DNA from: Hydractinia symbiolongicarpus
Lineage: Eukaryota; Cnidaria; Hydrozoa; Anthoathecata; Hydractiniidae
Assembly: GCF_029227915.1 (NCBI RefSeq)
Contig: NC_079881.1
Span: 5,394,001 to 5,458,000 of the forward strand
Reading direction: 5' to 3'
Length of the DNA: 64,000 bases
The notes under the pieces are model-generated. The model ran no database searches. It had not been told where the DNA came from and was given only the letters and a program-made list of their open reading frames with translations. How positions within the stretch are numbered: position 1 is the first letter of the stretch; every line of letters begins with the position of its first letter. The position numbers and the translations under genes are program-made. This document shows, piece by piece, positions 1-10,634 of the stretch.

Positions 1-650
1 AGTCCAAGTTTGTTTTATAATATTTCTTATTCTCATCTTGTTGAGCAATACAAAGTATATAATTTTGTTTTAGGATAAGATATTTTGATGTCACCCTGGA
101 ATCTATGATGAATATTCTTCTGACAACGAAAATCACCATCAATTACAGAAGATTTGTTCTGAATCCTTATCATATATATTGGAAAACTGTAAACAATGGA
201 TCTGGTATAATCCACAAAATTGGTGAAAAAAATTAATCAAGATAACTTGTGAATATTCAAGTAAATCATAGAAATGATTTTCACATAAAACAATACAGAT
301 CGAAACAAGAATTGCATGTTAAAGGACGTTCTGTTACAGACTGTAAACTAATCAAAATGTCATGTTAACTTATGCATATGAGTAGGATTTGTATGTGTGT
401 TGCTTTTTATATGAAAATCTTCAGAATTGGCCTATAGTTACTAAAACTTTCCTAAAGATTTTACAGTATTAAAATATTTTTCAAACATAGTTGACAGGGA
501 CTTGCGAGGGTAAATAATATACAGACATGTTAAATGTTTTGATGTTGATGATGCCTTACTGTTGTGGGAATTTCATAACATTAAAATTAATGTTTAATAG
601 AAATTGGTGCAAAACTACACCAGAACCCTAATACTAAACTGTATTAACTT
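1..650. other. no gene seen
   Basis: AT-rich sequence with only short open frames. I see no homology-like protein, splice-consistent exon or clear repeat before the left arm of the inverted duplication begins. Confidence 0.5.
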
Positions 651-654
651 CATG

Positions 655-2765
655 AAGAAAAAATCAATTTTTATTATTTTTAAAGTATGCAGGATGTAAG
701 AGTGTAAAATAAATTATTGTCAAAATAAGAAAACTGAAAGCTAAAAGTGTGGAAGAGAACCTCAGGCCAAAGTAAAATGTGATAACATATGAACATTTGT
801 TTTACATTCTTTACATTGACTTTATACATCACATAATACCTATTTAAGCTGTAGTAATGAGACATATGTCACAAATATGAAATTTACCTACAAGATCGTT
901 CAGTTTCAAACTCTGTAGGCACACAAAACAAATTCCAATCATTTTTCATGTGAATTGAAACGAAAAGCTTGTGTTCCACTTTAATTTAGCATTTCAACAA
1001 TGGTTAAACAAACCATCGGATTTTTTTATACCAACAAGTTTTTTGTATCAATCGGGTAATGATTAACCTGAAAGCTTTCTTGCTCATCCTTTGATCATAA
1101 ATGCTTTTAAGGTCGTTCATTATCATCATTTTCATGCAATAAAACAGCGTTCTTCCACATGTGGCTAGAAGGGAATAGCACATCTCATGAGCAAACAGTG
1201 AGACTTGCTGTTTTTGACTTCCGTAGTCCGTCACAAGTAGTTGGGTGGACTACAGCTCTGTTAAAAAGTCGACTTATTTTTGTTCGAATTCTTGAAAGTC
1301 TGAAATAGTACAGAAAAGGATCCAACAGTGGATTTAAAAAGAAAATGCAAATTGTAATAGGTTCTGCATACGTTGCTAAAAACGTTTTTTGAACTATCAA
1401 GTTACGGCAAATAACGCAGACGCTCATTGGTAAGTAACATAAAATAAATGTGACTAAAATTTTCAATCCAGTTTTAGCTGACTTTTTCTTCGTTTTTAAA
1501 ATATCTATCTGGTTGGAACTACTACTGGTTACGTTTTTGCACATTCCTTTTATCTGAAAATATATCTTAATATGCATTAATGATATTATAACACATGAAG
1601 AAAGCCCAATCGTGCCAGCTATGTGCTCAAATATGCTCCAATAGTCTTTGTTCAGTGCAGCGAATGGAGTAACCAATGTAATTGTAAACATCCATAGTCC
1701 AGCAACGAGAATAAACGCTCTTCTATTGGTAACATGCCTGTCATAAAAGAACGGATGGATAATTGACATATATATATCAACAGTAATGCAACCTATTTTG
1801 AACAGTGACCATCCAGCTAAAATATTTCCTCCAGTTATTAAGACTTTCCAAAGAAGACAATCTAATTTTGATTGGGACATTGACAATATCCACATTGTAC
1901 ACCAAGCTGGTGTCCATACCAGACCAAGTAATAGATCACTGGTTGACAAGAATGTGTACATAATTTCGCTTGGAAAGTAATGCCGCGTATACTTGATAAC
2001 AGAAATGAGGTATATTGAATTAAGTATTGTTACCAACACAGAAGTTATTATTGAATATACAACGATAATTGAGTGGAAATATAAGTTAATGTCAATTTCA
2101 TCATTATATGAAGGACAAGTCATTTTTAATCTAAAATTGCAATATTATCCACACGCATTAAAAATCCCCATCAATTTTTTTTAAGCCAGCATTTCCTTCT
2201 AAAAACAACATCGATAAAAAAGCAGCTGATACAAATTGTAGATATAATAGATATTTATATTATATTTATACACGATACATAAGAAAGCGTATTCTTTTTC
2301 AATGAGCTTTGACTTCTTCAACAATAAAATTATTCAAGACGAATTAAAACATAAAATTAATTTAAAATAAAAAAATAAAAAAAGAATCATTACGAAAAGA
2401 ATAGTACAGCAACACAACTCAATATTTTTAGCGCTCATAGAATGAAAGTGCTGATATGGTACTTGCTTTTTATATTATCTTTAACGTGTTTTTAATTTTT
2501 ATAAAGATTGCAATGCACTTTTTTCCCTTTCAGCTTCATCATTCTCTTGGACTGCAAAAGAGTCTTTATTTGCAATTAAATCAGTGTGTACGGTTAATAG
2601 TTCTTCATCAACAATATAACTGAATGGTTTAAATCCTTGATTGTTTAGGTTGAGCACAGCCAAAACACTAGGGTTATTAATCTTGTCTATATAGCTACCT
2701 GTACAAGATACAAATCAGAATCAGTACGAAACGAATAGTACAGCAAAACGAAATGATGCATATTG
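655..2765. repeat. left arm of a large inverted duplication
   Basis: Read as its reverse complement, this stretch matches 3850-6250 in the same order: a 3' flank (about 660-1180), the GPCR gene (1185-2123), its 5' flank (2124-2230) and a further upstream block (2380-2765). A landmark is the shared block around 2718-2761, matched at 3855-3910. The arms differ by substitutions and indels, so this is an old duplication, not an assembly fold. Confidence 0.9.
1185..2123 (-). CDS. class-A-like (rhodopsin-type) GPCR, copy A
   Basis: Intronless 312-residue protein with seven hydrophobic segments and a short N-terminal tail, starting at a true ATG. Family landmarks are visible: Asp63 in TM2 (LSTSDLLLG), Cys89 at the start of TM3, D-I-Y at 116-118 where most class A receptors have DRY, FILCYLP in TM6 (tyrosine for the usual Trp of CWxP), and NPLLDPFLYYF at 264-274 in TM7. 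The TM3 Cys has no obvious partner in the second extracellular loop. By family it should be a G-protein-coupled receptor in the plasma membrane; the ligand cannot be inferred. It lies head to head with copy B (4821-5747) within an inverted duplication, and about 110 bp of 5' flank is conserved between the two, so promoter elements were probably copied too. Confidence 0.9.
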   Translation of the reverse strand: MTCPSYNDEIDINLYFHSIIVVYSIITSVLVTILNSIYLISVIKYTRHYFPSEIMYTFLSTSDLLLGLVWTPAWCTMWILSMSQSKLDCLLWKVLITGGNILAGWSLFKIGCITVDIYMSIIHPFFYDRHVTNRRAFILVAGLWMFTITLVTPFAALNKDYWSIFEHIAGTIGLSSCVIISLMHIKIYFQIKGMCKNVTSSSSNQIDILKTKKKSAKTGLKILVTFILCYLPMSVCVICRNLIVQKTFLATYAEPITICIFFLNPLLDPFLYYFRLSRIRTKISRLFNRAVVHPTTCDGLRKSKTASLTVCS

Positions 2766-3324
2766 CTTAGGAGACTTATGTTTATTGGGTACATGTAATC
2801 ACAACACAGATTCTACTTTTTGACATGTTAATAGATTAAATTCATGTCACTGCAGAGGGATACTGAATGGTTAATTTTAAAATCATTCGCCACCAGAAAA
2901 ATAGGTTGACATTCATTGTTAATATCCAATTTTCTGGAAGAATACTACATAGCCAGGCACTGTGTTTAGCACATTCAATGCGATATAGCGTTCTATTTTT
3001 AAAAGTTTTAAAAGGTCTTTTAAGAGATTTTTTTAAAATAACGCAACTATCTTTAAAAAGTTCATCGATTTCGTCTTTAGGAAAACTCTGGGATAATGTT
3101 CCTCAGCCATAGTTCAGACATCAACATATATGCAGCTTTTTGAACAGAAAATTCCCGTTATTAATTAAACGCTTTCTTTGCAGTTTGCTTTATAACTTGA
3201 AAAGTTTCCTCTTTTAAAAAAGTAACCACAAACATATATGACTTCTTTATAAAGGGCTGAATTCGAGCTGAATATCAATAGTTGCTCCACATGCTATAAG
3301 CATACATCTATATAATAATACGAA
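2766..3324. other. spacer between inverted arms, no gene seen
   Basis: AT-rich spacer. Open frames here are short and show no recognisable protein. Confidence 0.5.
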
Positions 3325-3848
3325 ACTGTGACTTGGAAACGAGGTGATGACGTCCATAATTATTCACCGCGTGGGTAACTAGGGACCACCTGGGACCAAT
3401 TTGGGTAAGTTTCCCAAACCTGTGTCCGAGAATCCGTTTCGAGATGAGCGGGTCGATGACGTCATTAAAAAACGTTTTAACCTCAATATCTCTGCAACTG
3501 TTTGTCCAAAGTACATAATCCTATACATTTTCTTGATCAACGTTTCAAGAATTATACGATGAAGCAACAAATACACAAATTTCAAAAAAAAAATTCTGTT
3601 TTGACGGAACCATTGCTGACGTGAGCAAAATTTTTAAACCCTTATATTTCATTAACCGCTCATCAAAATCACACGATCATACACATTTTCTTGATCAGCG
3701 TTTTAACCTCTACACATTACAGTCAACGAATATACTAAACTTTGCCAAATATATATATATGTATCTGCGCTACTTATGTTAGCAAAAAATCTGAATCAAC
3801 CTATTTTTTTATTTTCCTTCTGCCTAAGTGGATTTTTCCAGGGCCTTG
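3325..3848 (+). mobile_element. Helitron-like repeat fragment in the palindrome spacer
   Basis: Shares a long diverged block with 10830-11330 and 11336-11721: a start like TTGGAAACGAGG, then CACCGCGTGGGTAACTAGGG, TTTCTTGATCA and a 3' segment CCTTCTGCCTAAGTGGATTT. The terminal hairpin and CTAG end present in the 10.6 kb copy have been lost here. It fills much of the unduplicated spacer between the GPCR arms and ends where the right arm begins. Confidence 0.65.
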
Positions 3849-3918
3849 AGGAATATGCATCATTACGTTTTGCTGTACTATTCGTTTCGTAATGATTCTA
3901 ATTTATATCTGACTCGAC

Positions 3919-4035
3919 TTTCGCAGCTCAAATGATAGCTTTAAATGCACTAGGAACCCCTTCTCAGGACCCTCTTTGAAAGCAGTACCAATATGAACTG
4001 AAGAGGCTATTCTGGGTAAATTTTAATAATAGTTA
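3919..4035 (+). mobile_element. SINE 3' fragment
   Basis: Matches the 3' part of the SINE copies at 37378-37700 and 61414-61710, in the opposite orientation: GGACCCTC, then a segment like GAAGAGGCTATTCTGGGTAA followed by an AAT-type tail. The left arm reads through this point without it, so the insertion is later than the inverted duplication. Confidence 0.65.
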
Positions 4036-4820
4036 TATAGAAAACTTAGAAAACCTAGTATTTTGGCTGTGATCAACCTAAACAATAAAGTATTTAAATC
4101 ACACGGATTTAATTGCAATAAAGATGCAGTCCAAGAGAATGATGAAGTTGAAAGGGAAAAAAGTGTATTACGATCTTTTTAAAAATTAAAAGAACAAAAA
4201 CGTTTAAGATAGCTTGCATAAAAAGCAAGTACCATATCAGCATTTTCATTCTATGAGCGCTAAAAACATTGAGTTGTGTTGCGCAATTTTAAAACGAAAA
4301 TCCATTGATCCCGTCATGAATAACAAAACACTAAAAATTTTTGTCAGTAAAAACAACTGAACCCGCACCGGGGGATAAAATTATTGCCTTGTAATCTTGT
4401 AAAGCATTTTGAAGAAAATGAAAAGGATAATAGAAAATGTAAAATCCCTAATAAACGTTAACATAAAAACTCAAATAAAAAATTCGTAAATCTGAATTAA
4501 AAAATTGCATAACTTAACCTGAATTCGAGTTTTTCCAGAAAAATATAACCATATTTTTCTACTTTAGACAATTCTGCTAGTTTTATTTTAAATTAATGTT
4601 TTAATTCGTTATAAATAATTTTATTGTTGAAGAAGGTAAACCTTATTGAAAATAAAAACTTAGTAACCTTTTTTATGCATTATATTATGTATTAAATTAT
4701 ATATAACAATTTCTATCAGCTGCTTTTTCATAGATGTTGCTTTTAGAACGAAATGTTTGTTTAAAAAAAATTTATAGAGATTTTAATGCTTGTAGATAAT
4801 ATTGCAATTTAATATTAAAT

Positions 4821-5747
4821 ATGACTCGTCCTTCATATAATGATGATGAAATTAACATTAACTTATATTTCCACTCAATTATCGTTGTATATGCAGTGAT
4901 AACTGGTGTGGTGATAATAATACTTAATTCAATATACCTCATTTCTGTTATCAAGTATACGCAGCATTACTTTCCAAGCGATATTATGTACATATTCTTG
5001 TCAACCAGTGATTTATTAGCTGGGCTAGTATACATACCAACTTGGTGTACAATGTGGATAATGTCAATGCTCCAATCACAATTAAATTGTCTTCTTTGCA
5101 AAGCCTTGGAAACAGGAGGACATATTTTAGCTGGAGTTTCACTGTTCACAATAGGTTGCATTACTGTTGATATTTATGTATCAATTATACATCCATTCTT
5201 TTATGACAGGCATGTTACCAATAGAAGAGCGTTTATTCTCGTTGCTGGACTATGGATGTTTACAATTACATTGGTTACTCCATTCGCTGCACTGAACAAA
5301 GACTATTGGAGCATATTTGAGCTCATAGCTGGCACGATTGGGCTTTCTTCATGTGTTATAATATCATTAATGCACATTAAGATATATTCTGAAATAAAAG
5401 GAATGTGCAAAAATATATCCAGTAGTAGTTCCAACCAGATAGATATTTTAAAAACGAAGAAAAAGTCTGCTAAGACTGGTTTAAAAATTTTAGGCACGTT
5501 TATTTTATGTTACTTACCATTGAGCGTCTGCGTTATTTGCCGTAACTTGATAGTTCAAAAAACGTTTTTAGAATCCTATGCAGAACCTACTACAATTTGC
5601 ATTTTCTTTTTGAATCCATTGTTGGATCCTTTTCTGTACTATTTCAGACTTTCAAGAATTCGAACAAAAATAAGTCGACTTTTTAACAAACCCACAGTGC
5701 ACCCAACTACTTGTGATGGACTACGGAATTCAAAAACAAGTGTCTAA
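4821..5747 (+). CDS. class-A-like GPCR, copy B
   Basis: Intronless 308-residue seven-TM protein, starting with ATG. It has the same landmarks as copy A: TM2 Asp (LSTSDLLAG), a TM3 Cys, D-I-Y in place of DRY, CYLP in TM6 and NPLLDPFLYYF in TM7. From HPFFYDRH onward it is almost identical to copy A, at nucleotide level too, whereas the first 120 residues differ at about 27 positions. The C-terminus is shorter (stops after SKTSV). It is transcribed away from copy A. Ligand unknown; by family a plasma-membrane receptor. Confidence 0.9.
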   Translation: MTRPSYNDDEININLYFHSIIVVYAVITGVVIIILNSIYLISVIKYTQHYFPSDIMYIFLSTSDLLAGLVYIPTWCTMWIMSMLQSQLNCLLCKALETGGHILAGVSLFTIGCITVDIYVSIIHPFFYDRHVTNRRAFILVAGLWMFTITLVTPFAALNKDYWSIFELIAGTIGLSSCVIISLMHIKIYSEIKGMCKNISSSSSNQIDILKTKKKSAKTGLKILGTFILCYLPLSVCVICRNLIVQKTFLESYAEPTTICIFFLNPLLDPFLYYFRLSRIRTKISRLFNKPTVHPTTCDGLRNSKTSV

Positions 5748-6337
5748 AAATGTGTTTTTATTGCGCCAAAATGATGATAATGGACGTATTTAGAAAGACA
5801 TATGATCAACGGATCAGATTTAAGGCTAATCATTACCTGATTGATACAAAAAGCCTGTTGGTATAAAACAAATTTAATGATTGCAGTCGTACTAACCGGT
5901 TTGGAAAGCATCAAAATGCAAACAATTGGGACAAAAACATTTCGCTGCAATTCACACAAAAAATGATTTGATTTTGTTTTGTGTGCATACAAGGGCCTAA
6001 AACGGAGCAATCTTGTAGACCATTTGTTTATTTATGACATGTGCTTCATTACTAGAGATTGAAGAGGTTTAATAACATGTATAAAGTCTATGTAAAAGAT
6101 TGTAAAGCAAATATTAGCACGTTATGAAATTTACCTTTTTTTCACACGTTTTTCACACGTCCAGTTTGAAATTGTTCTTATTTGGAGCACTATTTTAAAT
6201 AATTTATTTTTCACTCTTATATCCTGCATACTTAAAAAAAAATAAACGAGATAAAAGGCTATGCAGATTTTATTAATTCACCCTAAGTACTTAGGACGAG
6301 CAGCAGAGGTCAAAAGCAAGACAGTAAGGGCTTCATC

Positions 6338-6410
6338 TCTGGGTTGACAACCTGATACCTTATGATTACAAGCCGAATACCCTAACACTACACCATCTCC
6401 TCCTAACAAA
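6338..6410 (-). mobile_element. tRNA-like SINE head
   Basis: On the minus strand the sequence has a tRNA-like order: TGGTGTAGTGTTAGGG (box-A-like), an anticodon-like GCTTGTAATC, and GGTTGTCAACCC (box-B-like). The acceptor stem does not close, so this is a tRNA-derived element and not a working tRNA gene. Confidence 0.45.
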
Positions 6411-7044
6411 CCGTTCACTTACAGACTGTCTACTAGCTGCTTTTTCTAATAATTATACAAAAAAGAAACTTCGATATAGTGCGTGCTTAAGATCCAAGAT
6501 TGCAGCCATATTTCGTACTGCATTAGCTATCCAGGCGCTTTACAGGCAAAAAGGTCTACGGAATGATACGAAAGTTAAAGTTCCACCATTAATGTCCAGA
6601 ATTACATACGAGTTCTGGCTTCTAGGAATAATTCGTTTTTGAGGAATGGAGCAGCAAACAGTGCTGGGATTCTTGCTATTGGAGTTTGCTGAACACTATT
6701 TGCTAAACACTATGTCAAATGGGCGGATGTAGCAATGATACCGAAAACCAGCACTCAGTGTCTTTTTGACCAATAAGAATGCGTCAGTTTTATAATCAAA
6801 AGATAGTGGGGTGTCCTGATAATAAAACCAAAAATTATATGTATATATATAATAAAACATTAGTATCTAAAAAGTCATGTAAAACATGCATTGCGACTTA
6901 AACAAATAAATTAGAAAACAAAAAATCGAATACCACTCTTAAAAGACTTGAAGATCAGAGTCTTCAAGACAAATCAAGGGACAAACATACACATAAGTAT
7001 AATTATCGCCCAAAAAAATGAAAATAATATTAAAACAATAAAAA

Positions 7045-7314
7045 TTATTTGCAATTAAAATGACTAATGATTTTATTCCTAAATTCTGCGAATGACTCTG
7101 TGCGCCGTATCGCTATGGGCAGTGTATTGAAAATTTTAACACCCATATAGAAGAAGCCAGATTTTGCGAGCTCGAATTTCACTTTAAGAATAGATAACAG
7201 AGATATATATTTATTCCTTCTGGGACTAAGTGTTAACCCCCGCAACGAAAATCGTTGATATCGATGAAGTTTCACCCCTACCATAGTCCTTCGATCCTCT
7301 CCCCCGATGTTCAT
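7045..7314 (-). pseudogene. LINE reverse transcriptase C-terminal remnant
   Basis: An 89-residue frame with the pattern typical of the extreme C-terminus of non-LTR retrotransposon reverse transcriptases: a basic region, KYISLLSILK, then GVKIFNTLPIAIRRTESFAEF and a short tail. The A-rich flank at 7000-7045 lies on the 3' side of this strand, as expected for a LINE 3' end. Upstream the frame closes at once, so the copy is 5'-truncated. The family assignment rests on motif memory only. Confidence 0.6.
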
Positions 7315-7620
7315 GTCCGTGAACGAGTGTTACCCCTAAATTCAAATCGTTAGCATTGGTGAATCCCCACCTAAAGCATAATCCTTTGATATCTTTCTTC
7401 GCATGCGCATCGGAAAATCGGAAAATCCACTAAATTCGATAGACTCCGACATAATGCGACAGTATCCACGCCTGCGCTAAAAAAACGTCCGATGATCTCC
7501 GACAAAGTGTGACGATGTCCTAGTGCAATTATAAATTTCTGTCCATGTAAAAATGTCTTGATTCATAAAATGTTATTAAATAAAATGAGTTGATTTAAAA
7601 ATCCCCTTCTTACACTATTC

Positions 7621-8094
7621 ATTGAGAAGTATGTAAAAACTGGGGAGACGTGTAAAAGGAATGTTGAAGGGAATCACCATATGTTCATGTATTTTCCAGA
7701 TAAATTCAAGACTCAGGAAATGTGTAGCAGGGTCGTTGAAGAAGAGCCCTGGTGCTTTAGGTATGTTCCAGAACATCTAAAAGCACAGAAATGTGCAGCG
7801 GGGTAATTGAGAATAATCCTTATATGCTCAATCATGTTCCAGATAAATTTAAGACGGAGGAAATGTGCAATAAGGCTGTTGGACTTAATCCCTGGAGCCT
7901 CGGGTATGTGTAGCAGGGTAATTGAAGAAAAGCCATATATGTTCGAATATATTCCGGACTGGTTTATTACTCAGGATATGCGTAGGAAGATTGGGGTTGA
8001 GTTTGAATTGTTCGATGCCTATCGCCAGCGTAAAGCACAAGCTAAAATTAAAAATAAACTACTTCCATTAACATGGCATCCAGATCGATATTGA
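7621..8094 (+). pseudogene. broken gene of 24-residue PDxFKTQEMC repeats
   Basis: Translation shows a repeat of about 24 residues: a PDKFKTQEMC-like start, then a valine/glutamate patch, EEPW or NPY, and YVP leading into the next unit. At least four units are seen. The frame is broken by a 1-nt loss near 7790 (stop at 7804) and again near 7908, where a unit junction is missing. The last part reads RKAQAKIKNKLLPLTWHP, resembling a C-terminal motif I recall from predicted proteins with such repeats; I cannot name the family. Function unknown; probably cargo or a core gene of a decayed mobile element. Confidence 0.6.
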
Positions 8095-8221
8095 GATTTG
8101 TGCATGTTAGAAGACGGGAAGCAAGAGATGTCAAAATTATGTAAGCCCTAGTTCGAAAGAAAAATATTGATAAAAAAATAAATAAAAATAATAAAAGGAA
8201 AATGAATTGGTTTCAAAATAT

Positions 8222-8357
8222 TCCATATTATTGCAAAACACAGAAAATGTATAACAACGAAAAGGCGGTCGAAAAGGATCCCTACATGGTCTCTTAAGTT
8301 CTAAAACTCAAAACGGAAGAAATGTGTAATAAAGCAGTTGTGGTGGAACCAAATTAG
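8222..8357 (+). pseudogene. second fragment of the KTQEMC repeat protein
   Basis: Two further repeat pieces, CKTQKMYNNEKAVEKDPYMV and LKTEEMCNKAVVVEPN, are separated by a stop and a frameshift. They match the repeat of 7621-8094 and probably come from the same decayed gene. Confidence 0.5.
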
Positions 8358-8537
8358 CATTCAAAGTGTTTCAAGAAATATTGGAATTCACACCATAGTT
8401 TTAAGGTTCTTGTATAAACCCTCTGCAGTCTGCGACCATGGTTTAGAGGGACTGAAGAAAATGTTAGGGCTAGTGATTTAGAAGAGTAATGACACTATAC
8501 AGGATTTTATGTATCGTTAGAAACATGAAATATAACG

Positions 8538-8702
8538 ATGATAGAACAGTGCGATGATTGCGAAAGTATACCTAATGAATATGATAGGTGCAAATGTGGT
8601 GGTGAAAAACTTGAGGCGCAAGGCGAAATTTTATGTCGGCATTGTTATCAGGAATATACATTATATAACGGTGGCTTTTGTAAATGTTTGAGGAAAAAAT
8701 AA
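8538..8702 (+). CDS. small Cys-rich, zinc-ribbon-like ORF (54 aa)
   Basis: Starts with ATG and is 54 residues long. Cysteines fall as CDDC, CKC, CRHC and CKC, a spacing that suggests binding of one or two metal ions. It sits just downstream of the broken repeat gene and upstream of the SAP-like ORF, so it may be another gene of the same mobile element. I do not recognise a named family, and expression is unproven. Confidence 0.35.
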   Translation: MIEQCDDCESIPNEYDRCKCGGEKLEAQGEILCRHCYQEYTLYNGGFCKCLRKK

Positions 8703-8837
8703 AAATTCATTGATAAATTTTTTTAATATAAATAAAAAACATGTTGAAATTTGGAGACCAAATGATTAAATCAAAAGAATTTTACAGTAATGTCACACCG
8801 TAAAATATCGAAGATGGGAAAATTGAAAAATGCAGGG

Positions 8838-9203
8838 GATTAAATTATTTTTTCGAATTAACGAATGTTTGTATTATCAGAAGTTCAGAAAAAACAAGAA
8901 ATTTAATAAACATTTAAAGGTTTTATGCTAATATAACTTTATTACAACTTTACTACAACTTTTTATAAAAATCTTTTACCGTTGCTTACTTGGTGATGGG
9001 CAAGGCCTTTATTGGAAATGCCAATTTAATTGACAAATTGAAAGAAACTTTGCCACCATTGATGCAATAAAAATGAATAAAAATGAAAACGATTTTTTTA
9101 TTTTCCCATAAAATTTTATTTATCGATAAACGCAGCCTTGGGACTAAAAAATTGTTCGAATTAGCAAAGACTTTATTAAACCAAACTCAAGGAACTTCTA
9201 CTG
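8838..9203. mobile_element. decayed copy of a pogo/Tigger-like MITE
   Basis: Closely matches the interior of the element at 22881-23389 (shared landmarks TTCGAATTAACGAATGTTTG and ATGGGCAAGGC). The left terminal repeat is lost. The right terminus survives as GAACTTCTACTG followed by TA, with about 60 bp deleted just inside it. Confidence 0.75.
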
Positions 9204-9228
9204 TATTTGATAACAACTTTCTGAATAA

Positions 9229-9423
9229 ATGAAGACGCTTCAAAAAGAAGCAGAATTATTGAAAATTCCTCGTTATTCTACACTGAACAAACCCGATCTT
9301 GTTGAGGCAATCCGCAAAAAAAAGTACAAGGACATTTCAACGCAAGCAGACGGTCCATTTTGCAAACCTTGCGTTGAAATTGCCTATGAAGAAAATCTTG
9401 AAGAATATTTGCAAGAGGGTTAA
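9229..9423 (+). CDS. SAP-like helical ORF (64 aa)
   Basis: Starts with ATG. Residues 1-33 (LQKEAELLKIPRYSTLNKPD and on) have the helix-extended-helix pattern of SAP or Rho-N-like DNA-binding motifs: Leu at intervals, PRYS, then a K-x-x-L-V-x-A-I helix. After this comes an acidic tail with CKPC. It lies next to mobile-element remains, which suggests a transposon or virus-like gene fragment. The motif call is by eye. Confidence 0.35.
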   Translation: MKTLQKEAELLKIPRYSTLNKPDLVEAIRKKKYKDISTQADGPFCKPCVEIAYEENLEEYLQEG

Positions 9424-9429
9424 CAGTTT

Positions 9430-10380
9430 GTCCCAGAAGGAATAAATATATATATATCTCTGTAACATCGTAGAGTTTTGCCGAGTATTGTGACAATGGA
9501 TATTAAATTCACAATAACTCTCTAGATCTTCACAAATATTACAATCTAAACATTTCTTTAGAAGAAGAACTGCGTGCTTATATATTTCATCACAAACGCA
9601 CGTTTGTTCCTCACCCAAAATAGCTGCTACTCTTCCATCGATCGAACTCAGCAGATTGAGTAGTGTTCGGGGACAGTTCAAATCGACAACACAATTAAAC
9701 AAAAACGTTAGTAAAATTACTCCGTGATTTTGACTTTGTGTACGTCTATTTTCGTTAAAAAGGGTTTCAATGCTTCCAATAATCGTAATTTGGATGATGT
9801 TTCTTGCATGTTGAATGAAAATTCTCACCCATGTTTAGGTTGTGGTCTACCACCGTACCATAATATTTTTTTATAAGTCGTCGTAAGTTTTAGTGGCTTA
9901 AGAAACGAATTTTAATTCGTCAGGACATCGCTTAATCGTTTTGCAGTACTAAACACCATAGATTCAGTTTTGTTTTTCTTCAAATTGATAACTAATTCGT
10001 TTTCGATTATATAACTTGATTAGTGCATCTTGATCAGCAATGATTTTCAACGGGTGTGAACTAGGGACCTAGAACTCAAGTTTGTAAATTCTGCGTTTCG
10101 ATCTAAGTCCAACTGCAAACTCTAGCTTGGGCTTGAAGTGCAAGCACCTTGTCTTTTTAATAATTGCACCTGACCTCTTTAGTTTTTAGCGAAACAGCAT
10201 CAAAACGAATTTTCTCTTAAATATATCATTGAAGAAGCATATTGTTCCTGGTCAGAGCAGTAGGCAGCACTTTGGATTAATTCGGTACTTACACAATGCA
10301 CGGCTTTTAATAAAAAAATAATCGCTTATAAAGATACATCGCATGCTTAAGGCCTAATACAAAACTAGATACTCAACAAC
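9430..10380. other. no gene supported
   Basis: A 163-residue open frame on the minus strand (9337-9828) begins at GTG, has no recognisable domain and shares its frame with the SAP-like ORF on the other strand. I see nothing else. Confidence 0.4.
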
Positions 10381-10449
10381 GATTCCATTTGAACTGAAAC
10401 CGGCAACCCTGCGAGTGTGAAACGGACGTGATAACCGCTACACCACCAA
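10381..10449 (-). mobile_element. tRNA-Val-like SINE head or pseudo-tRNA
   Basis: The minus strand reads GGTGTAGCGGTTATCACG, then TTTCACACTC with a CAC anticodon-like centre, then GCCGGTTTCAGTTC (box-B-like). This resembles tRNA-Val, but the stems carry several mismatches. Confidence 0.5.
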
Positions 10450-10518
10450 ATCTTCTTCTAATACAACGAAAAAGTAATTTTAAGGTACTTCAAAAAAACA
10501 TCGTATCTCTCTTTGGCT

Positions 10519-10590
10519 GATTCCATAGTGCAGTAGTTATCGGGTACGCTTAACACGCGCTAGTTCAGCAATTCGCATGCGGGTGGACTC
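10519..10590 (+). mobile_element. second tRNA-Val-like pseudo-tRNA
   Basis: The plus strand reads TTCCATAGTGCAGTAGTTAT, then GCTTAACACGCG (AAC anticodon-like), then a poor T-arm. It is the order of tRNA-Val, but the acceptor stem does not pair. It lies 70 bp from the opposite-strand copy. Confidence 0.4.
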
Positions 10591-10634
10591 GTTGATGACA
10601 AAAAACAGTTAACTCTGCAAGACTGATTTTTATT

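Larger units (their letters stand above)
3850..6250. repeat. right arm of the inverted duplication
   Basis: Matches 655-2765 in inverted orientation, including GPCR copy B, its 5' flank (about 4720-4820) and its 3' flank (5748-6250, for example the tail ending ATATCCTGCATACTT). It is longer than the left arm because of indels and a SINE fragment at about 3919-4035 that the left arm lacks. Confidence 0.9.

Noticed and set aside
1786-1980. Plus-strand open frame opposite GPCR copy A (and the mirrored one at 4967-5161)
   Set aside because: Antisense shadow of the receptor coding sequence, present in both copies only because the genes are homologous.
9337-9828. 163-residue minus-strand open frame
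   Set aside because: Begins with GTG, has no recognisable domain and partly overlaps the SAP-like ORF on the other strand.
10381-10590. Functional tRNA-Val genes
   Set aside because: Acceptor stems do not pair and the T-arms are degenerate.
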